64,000 nucleotides of DNA from Pseudomonas abietaniphila (lineage in GTDB: Bacteria > Pseudomonadota > Gammaproteobacteria > Pseudomonadales > Pseudomonadaceae). Location: the NCBI RefSeq assembly GCF_039697315.1, contig NZ_CP155619.1, forward strand, positions 3,720,001-3,784,000, in the 5' to 3' direction. The position numbers and the translations under genes were made by a program. The notes beneath the pieces were generated by a model. It did not search any database, was not told where the DNA came from, and saw only the letters and a program-made list of their open reading frames with translations. Shown piece by piece: positions 57,328 to 64,000 of the stretch; position 1 is the stretch's first letter, and each line of letters begins with the position of its first letter.

Positions 57328-58461
57328 ATGTCGCAGACGTTTTACAGGAAAGGCTTTCTGGCACTCGCAGTCGCTACTGCAATGGGTGCGGCTACTTTTG
57401 CGCAGGCTGACATCAAGATCGGCGTTTCCGGTCCAATGACCGGTGCCAACGCTTCGTTTGGCAAACAGTTCTGGGAGGGCGCGCAAGCTGCGGCTGCAGC
57501 CATCAACGCCAAGGGCGGCGTCAATGGTGAGAAGATCGCCCTGACTCAGTACGACGACGCTTGTGAGCCAAAGCAGGCCGTCGCTGTCGCGAACAAAGCG
57601 GCCGCTGACAAAATGGTCGGCATCGTGGGTCACTTCTGCTCTTCTTCGACCATTCCTGCTTCGGAAGTCTATGACGAAGCCGGCATCATCGCGATCACCC
57701 CTGCGTCCACCAACCCGAACGTTACCGAGCGTGGTTTGAGCGCTATGTTCCGTATGTGCGGTCGTGACGATCAGCAAGGCATCGTTGCCGGCGACTACAT
57801 CGTCGACGTGCTCAAGGGCAAGAAAGTCGCGGTCATCAATGACAAAGACACTTATGGCAAAGGCCTGGCAGACGCTACCGCCAAGCAACTGACCGCTCGC
57901 GGCGTGAAGCCTGTACTGGAAGAAGGTCTGACCCGTGGCGAGAAAGACTTCAGCGCCCTGGTCACCAAGATCCGCGGCACAGGTGCCGACGTCGTTTACT
58001 TCGGTGGCCTGCACCCGGAAGCCGGTCCTCTGGTCCGCCAAATGCGTGAACAGGGCCTGAAAGATGTCAAGTTTGTCTCCGATGACGGTGTTGTCACCGA
58101 CGAACTGGTCACCACTGCTGGCGGTGCCCAGTATGTTGATGGCGTCTACATGACGTTCGGCGCGGACCCGCGTCTGCTGCCTGACAGCAAGGCCGTGGTT
58201 GAAGAATTCCGTAAGAAAGGCTACGAGCCTGAAGGCTACACCCTCTACTCCTACGCTTCTGTACAGACCCTGGCTGCTGCATTCGCGGGCGCCAAGTCTA
58301 CCAAGGGTGAGGATGCCGCCAAGTGGCTGAAGGCTCATCCCGTGGAAACGGTGATGGGTAAGAAAGAGTTCACCACCAAAGGCGACCTGAAGGTGTCCGA
58401 CTACGTGGTTTACCAGTGGGACAAAGACGGCAAATATCACCAGCTCGAAAAGCAGAAGTGA
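57328..58461 (+). CDS. livK: Branched-chain amino-acid ABC transporter, periplasmic binding protein
   Basis: 377 residues with signal peptide MSQTFYRKGFLALAVATAMG... AQA, mature start DIKIGVSGPMTGA. It has a LivJ/LivK-like type I fold; GHFCSSSTIPASEVYDEAG holds the ligand-binding Ser/Thr residues and MCGRDDQQG and YFGGLHPEAGPLVRQ follow. Two cysteines (CEPK, FCSS) probably form the usual disulfide. Matching genes in P. putida and P. aeruginosa lie near nadE. The substrate need not be Leu/Ile/Val only; beside amaAB other amino acids are possible. First gene of the operon, behind the sigma-54 promoter. Confidence 0.94.
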   Translation: MSQTFYRKGFLALAVATAMGAATFAQADIKIGVSGPMTGANASFGKQFWEGAQAAAAAINAKGGVNGEKIALTQYDDACEPKQAVAVANKAAADKMVGIVGHFCSSSTIPASEVYDEAGIIAITPASTNPNVTERGLSAMFRMCGRDDQQGIVAGDYIVDVLKGKKVAVINDKDTYGKGLADATAKQLTARGVKPVLEEGLTRGEKDFSALVTKIRGTGADVVYFGGLHPEAGPLVRQMREQGLKDVKFVSDDGVVTDELVTTAGGAQYVDGVYMTFGADPRLLPDSKAVVEEFRKKGYEPEGYTLYSYASVQTLAAAFAGAKSTKGEDAAKWLKAHPVETVMGKKEFTTKGDLKVSDYVVYQWDKDGKYHQLEKQK

Positions 58462-58479
58462 GTTGAGCGCTTAGTCGGA

Positions 58480-58547
58480 AGCGTCGTGTCGCGGGCTTGG
58501 AACCTCGACACGACGCTGTCCGGTAATCGGTGCTGCCTTTGGGCAGC
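58480..58547 (+). other. Intercistronic hairpins after livK
   Basis: AGCGTCGTGTCG pairs perfectly with CGACACGACGCT (58480-58517), and GCTGCC-TTTG-GGCAGC follows (58532-58547) ahead of a short T-rich run. Such structures after binding-protein genes usually raise expression of the first cistron by blocking decay. Confidence 0.7.
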
Positions 58548-58647
58548 CCCGGATTTCTTCTGTTGCCATCGTGCCCGTCCCGCTATCTCTCACGAGGAGA
58601 TACCCGGCACGCGCCAGGTTGGCCTTTCAAGTTCGTGAGCGTGCGTG

Positions 58648-59562
<915 letters not shown>

Positions 59563-59564
59563 CC

Positions 59565-60860
59565 ATGTCTGCTCCTGTCAAACCCATCGATATCAAACAA
59601 AGTCTGATCGACGCGGTCGTTGCCGGCCTCCTGGCGCTCATCGTGTTTGGCCCGATCGTCGGCATCGTGCTCGACGGCTACGGCTTCAACATGCAACCGG
59701 GTCGTGTTGCCGCACTGGTCGGCGTCGTCGTCGTCGGGCGCTTTTTCATGAGCCTGTTTCTGCAGACGCCAAAAGGTCTGGCCATCGCGCAGAGTTTCGA
59801 AACCACGGGTTCTGGCGTGCATGTACTGCCACCGGGTTACAAGACCCGACTGCGTTTCGTCATTCCGCTGATGATCCTGATCGCCCTGATCTTCCCGGTG
59901 TTCGCCGACAAGTACGTGCTGACCGTGGTCATCCTCGGCCTGATCTACGTGTTACTGGGCCTGGGCCTGAACATCGTGGTCGGCCTGGCCGGTCTGCTCG
60001 ACCTGGGTTACGTGGCGTTCTACGCCATAGGCGCATACGGTCTGGCGCTGGGTTATCAGTATCTGGGGCTGGGCTTCTGGTCGGCATTGCCGCTGGCGGC
60101 CATTGCGGCGGCGTTCGCCGGTTGCATCCTCGGCTTCCCGGTCCTGCGCATGCACGGCGACTATCTGGCCATCGTGACCCTGGGTTTCGGTGAAATCATT
60201 CGTCTGGTGTTGAACAACTGGCTGTCCTTCACCGGCGGGCCAAACGGCGTGCCGGTGCCTTCGCCAACGTTCTTCGGCCTGGAGTTCGGGCGTCGGGCCA
60301 AAGATGACGGCATTCCGATCCATGAATACTTCGGCTTCGAATACAACCCGGACCTGAAATTCATCTTCATCTACGCCGTGCTGTTCCTGGTCGTGCTGGC
60401 CGTGCTGTACGTCAAGCACCGCTTGACCCGCATGCCGGTCGGCCGCGCGTGGGAAGCCTTGCGTGAAGACGAGATCGCCTGCCGTTCCATGGGCCTGAAC
60501 CACGTGCTGGTCAAGCTCTCGGCGTTCACCATCGGTGCCTCGACCGCAGGTCTGGCCGGTGTGTTCTTCGCCAGCTATCAAGGCTTCGTCAACCCGACCT
60601 CGTTCACCTTCTTCGAGTCGGCGCTGATCCTGGCGATCGTCGTGCTCGGCGGCATGGGCTCGACCGTCGGTGTGGTGATCGCCGCGTTCGTGTTGACCGT
60701 TGCGCCCGAGATGCTGCGCAGTTTCGCCGAGTACCGCGTGTTGCTGTTCGGCATCCTGATGGTGCTGATGATGATCTGGCGCCCACGTGGCCTGATCCGC
60801 ATCAGCCGTACCGGCGTACAACCACGCAAAGGCGTGCTGGCTAAAGTGGAGGGCGCGTGA
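59565..60860 (+). CDS. livM: LIV-type ABC transporter permease LivM
   Basis: The second permease, 431 residues. It has an N-terminal extension of about 100 residues with three spans absent from LivH. The core domain follows, with LGLNIVVGLAGLLDLGYVAF and the coupling loop GRAWEALREDEIACRSMGLN. ATG 59565 starts three bases after livH ends. It overlaps livG by one base (TGATG). Confidence 0.94.
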   Translation: MSAPVKPIDIKQSLIDAVVAGLLALIVFGPIVGIVLDGYGFNMQPGRVAALVGVVVVGRFFMSLFLQTPKGLAIAQSFETTGSGVHVLPPGYKTRLRFVIPLMILIALIFPVFADKYVLTVVILGLIYVLLGLGLNIVVGLAGLLDLGYVAFYAIGAYGLALGYQYLGLGFWSALPLAAIAAAFAGCILGFPVLRMHGDYLAIVTLGFGEIIRLVLNNWLSFTGGPNGVPVPSPTFFGLEFGRRAKDDGIPIHEYFGFEYNPDLKFIFIYAVLFLVVLAVLYVKHRLTRMPVGRAWEALREDEIACRSMGLNHVLVKLSAFTIGASTAGLAGVFFASYQGFVNPTSFTFFESALILAIVVLGGMGSTVGVVIAAFVLTVAPEMLRSFAEYRVLLFGILMVLMMIWRPRGLIRISRTGVQPRKGVLAKVEGA

Positions 60861-61735
60861 TGAGCGACGAAATCGTTCTTTCCGTCGAGAACCTGATGAT
60901 GCACTTCGGTGGCATCAAGGCCCTCAGCGACGTGAGCCTGGAGGTGCGCCGCAACTCGATCTTCGCCCTTATCGGCCCCAACGGCGCCGGCAAGACCACC
61001 GTGTTCAACTGCCTGACTGGCTTCTACAAAGCCACAGGCGGGCGTATCGAACTCAACGCACGCGGCAAGAAGACCAACGTCATCCAGTTGCTCGGCGAGC
61101 AATTTCGCGCCAGCGACTTCGTGTCGCCCAAGCGTTTCGGCAGCCGCCTGTTCTACAAAATGTTCGGCGGCACGCACCTGGTGAACCGCGCGGGTCTGGC
61201 GCGTACGTTCCAGAACATTCGCCTGTTCAAGGAAATGTCGGTCGTCGAGAACCTGCTCGTGGCCCAGCACATGTGGGTCAACCGCAACATGATCGCCGGC
61301 ATCCTCAACACCAAGGGGTATCGCAAGGCCGAAGAAGATGCCATGAACACGGCCTTCTACTGGCTGGAAGTGGTCGATCTGGTGGACTGCGCCAACCGTC
61401 TGGCGGGTGAGCTTTCCTACGGCCAGCAGCGCCGTCTGGAAATCGCCCGCGCCATGTGCACGCGTCCACAGGTAATCTGCCTGGACGAACCGGCCGCAGG
61501 CCTCAACCCACAGGAAACCGAAGCGCTGAGCGGCATGATTCGCCACCTGCGTGACGACCACGACATGACGATCGTGCTGATCGAGCACGACATGGGCATG
61601 GTCATGGGCATTTCCGACGATATCGTTGTGCTCGACCACGGCAACGTAATCGCCAAGGGCAAGCCGGAGCAGATCCGCAACGATCCGAAGGTGATTGCGG
61701 CGTATCTGGGTGCTGATGAAGAGGAGTTGGTATGA
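60860..61735 (+). CDS. livG: LIV-type ABC transporter ATPase LivG
   Basis: 291 residues: Walker A GPNGAGKTT near 37-45, an insert of about 40 residues typical for LivG, signature LSYGQQRRLEIARA, and Walker B VICLDEPAAGLNP with H-loop IEHDMGMVMG. ATG 60860 overlaps the livM stop; GTGGAGGG precedes it. Confidence 0.95.
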   Translation: MSDEIVLSVENLMMHFGGIKALSDVSLEVRRNSIFALIGPNGAGKTTVFNCLTGFYKATGGRIELNARGKKTNVIQLLGEQFRASDFVSPKRFGSRLFYKMFGGTHLVNRAGLARTFQNIRLFKEMSVVENLLVAQHMWVNRNMIAGILNTKGYRKAEEDAMNTAFYWLEVVDLVDCANRLAGELSYGQQRRLEIARAMCTRPQVICLDEPAAGLNPQETEALSGMIRHLRDDHDMTIVLIEHDMGMVMGISDDIVVLDHGNVIAKGKPEQIRNDPKVIAAYLGADEEELV

Positions 61736-62448
61736 GTAAGCCGATCCTCGAACTGAAAGAGATCGACGTGTACTACGGGCCGATTCAGGCCCTGAAAAAA
61801 GTCTCGATGCACATTGATGAAGGCGAAACCGTCAGCCTGATCGGCTCCAACGGCGCGGGCAAGTCCACGCTGCTGATGTCGATCTTCGGTCAGCCGCGCG
61901 CTGCCAGCGGCCAGATCATTTATCAGGGCACTGACATCACGCACAAGTCCTCGCACTACATTGCGTCCAACGGCATTGCGCAGTCGCCGGAAGGTCGTCG
62001 TGTGTTCCCCGACATGTCGGTGGAAGAAAACCTGATGATGGGCACGATCCCGATTGGGGATAAGTACGCGAGCGAGGACATGCAACGCATGTTCGAGCTG
62101 TTTCCGCGCCTCAAGGAGCGTCGCAATCAGCGCGCAATGACGATGTCCGGCGGCGAGCAGCAGATGCTGGCCATCGCGCGCGCGCTGATGAGCCGTCCGA
62201 AGTTGCTGCTGCTGGACGAGCCGAGCCTTGGCCTGGCGCCGATCATCGTGAAGCAGATTTTCTCGACGTTGCGTGAGCTGGCGCGGACCGGGATGACGAT
62301 CTTCCTGGTCGAGCAGAACGCGAACCATGCCTTGAAGTTGTCTGACCGCGCCTACGTGATGGTGAACGGAGAGATTCGTCTGACAGGTACGGGTAAAGAG
62401 CTGCTGACCAACGAGGAAGTCAGGAACGCGTATCTGGGCGGGCATTGA
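61732..62448 (+). CDS. livF: LIV-type ABC transporter ATPase LivF
   Basis: 238 residues: Walker A GSNGAGKST, signature MSGGEQQMLAIARA, Walker B LLLLDEPSLGLAP and H-loop VEQNANHALK. It overlaps the livG stop by 4 bp. It completes the five-gene transporter and pairs with LivG as the nucleotide-binding heterodimer. Confidence 0.95.
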   Translation: MSKPILELKEIDVYYGPIQALKKVSMHIDEGETVSLIGSNGAGKSTLLMSIFGQPRAASGQIIYQGTDITHKSSHYIASNGIAQSPEGRRVFPDMSVEENLMMGTIPIGDKYASEDMQRMFELFPRLKERRNQRAMTMSGGEQQMLAIARALMSRPKLLLLDEPSLGLAPIIVKQIFSTLRELARTGMTIFLVEQNANHALKLSDRAYVMVNGEIRLTGTGKELLTNEEVRNAYLGGH

Positions 62449-62472
62449 GTTCTTTCGTGGTCTCGTAGCAGC

Positions 62473-62507
62473 AGACGCCCTGGATGGAGACATCTCGGGC
62501 GTTTTTG
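62473..62507 (+). terminator. Probable terminator of the LIV operon
   Basis: ACGCCC ... GGGCGT followed by TTTTTG, 25 bp after the livF stop. The loop is wide (18 bases) with an inner GAGA-CAT-CTC pairing, so efficiency is uncertain. Confidence 0.55.
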
Positions 62508-62568
62508 TTTGGGTCTCGGTTGGGCGCTGATTTCGGATGTATATCCATTGTCTCGGGTGGCGCGAATT

Positions 62569-62822
62569 CACCTTTTCGCCCCTCGGCGACTCACTTTCGA
62601 AAAGCGCGAAAGTAAGCAAAGCGCTCTTGCTCCTGGCTTGGCCCGACTTCGTCGGGTTCCCTCAGCTCCGGCGATGCTCCGTGGGCCCGCCGCCATCCGC
62701 CATCCATGGCGGGGGGCGGCTCTCGCGGCATCCATGCCGCTCGGCCCACGAAGCACCGCCTGCGTTCGGCCTGCACCCAAGTCGCGATTTGTGTCGCCTG
62801 ATCCGTCGCGTTCGAAGATCAA
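62569..62822. repeat. Recurrent Pseudomonas intergenic element
   Basis: The stretch contains CACTTTCGAAAAGCGCGAAA, GTAAGCAAAGCGCTCTTGC, CGACTTCGTCG, GGGCCCGCCGCCATC and CCATCCATGG hairpins. Sequences of this form occur in many Pseudomonas intergenic regions, as far as I recall, and are not translated. Open frames through it on both strands look spurious. Function unknown; it could be a structured RNA or a dispersed DNA element. Confidence 0.65.

Positions 62823-64000
<1,178 letters not shown>

Noticed and set aside
62568..62822. Open frames on both strands through the GC-rich element after livF
   Set aside because: Arg/Pro/Ala-rich, no ribosome site, and the DNA itself is a recurrent hairpin-rich repeat.

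Overview
The window is a chromosomal segment from a Pseudomonas, most likely of the fluorescens/syringae lineage. The gene order serB, rhdA, motAB, rsgA, orn, queG, nnr, tsaE, amiB, mutL, miaA, hfq, hflX, hflK, hflC, hisZ, purA, tRNA-Leu, rnr, rlmB, rpsF, rpsR, rplI, dnaB matches, as far as I remember it, the PA4961 to PA4931 stretch of P. aeruginosa. The GC-rich codon use, azurin, the many REP palindromes and the RpoN and FliA promoters fit the same assignment. No IS element, prophage, rRNA operon or CRISPR array was seen.

Layout. Bases 1-9623 carry a YtjB/AhpA-like membrane protein (cut by the left edge), serB, then on the minus strand a PilZ-containing protein, psd, rhdA and an HDOD protein, and on the plus strand motAB behind a FliA-type promoter. 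Bases 9921-26499 are a dense housekeeping block: ribosome assembly (rsgA), RNA decay (orn, hfq), tRNA modification (queG, tsaE, miaA), metabolite repair (nnr), cell-wall hydrolysis (amiB), mismatch repair (mutL), membrane protease control (hflKC), and histidine and purine synthesis (hisZ, purA). Next come a chemoreceptor, two near-identical tRNA-Leu(CAG) genes, rnr-rlmB, the rpsF-rpsR-DUF2232-rplI group, dnaB and a YgiQ radical SAM protein.

The accessory part starts near 39.4 kb. It holds an orphan hcp, a small AT-richer membrane-protein cassette, and a three-gene transglutaminase / circularly permuted ATP-grasp-alpha-E / transglutaminase cluster (40888-47729). That cluster sits behind a near-consensus sigma-54 promoter and a candidate NtrC site. 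It resembles predicted but biochemically unassigned peptide-ligase/transglutaminase systems and is the strongest candidate for an undescribed, nitrogen-responsive pathway. It is followed by two tiny genes, azurin, a compact DUF1338 (HglS-like) oxygenase, NAD salvage genes (nadE, pncB), a LysR regulator, and amaB-amaA for pipecolate/lysine breakdown.

The right end holds a complete LIV-type amino-acid ABC transporter (five genes), also behind a perfect sigma-54 promoter. Beyond it are a recurrent Pseudomonas intergenic element, a 0.5 kb tract with three DnaA-box-like nonamers, and a 45-codon ORF coupled to an SDR gene that runs off the right edge. Lysine/pipecolate catabolism, an amino-acid importer and an NtrC/RpoN-type peptide-modification cluster lie together, which suggests a nitrogen-scavenging theme for the last 24 kb. 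That theme is inference.
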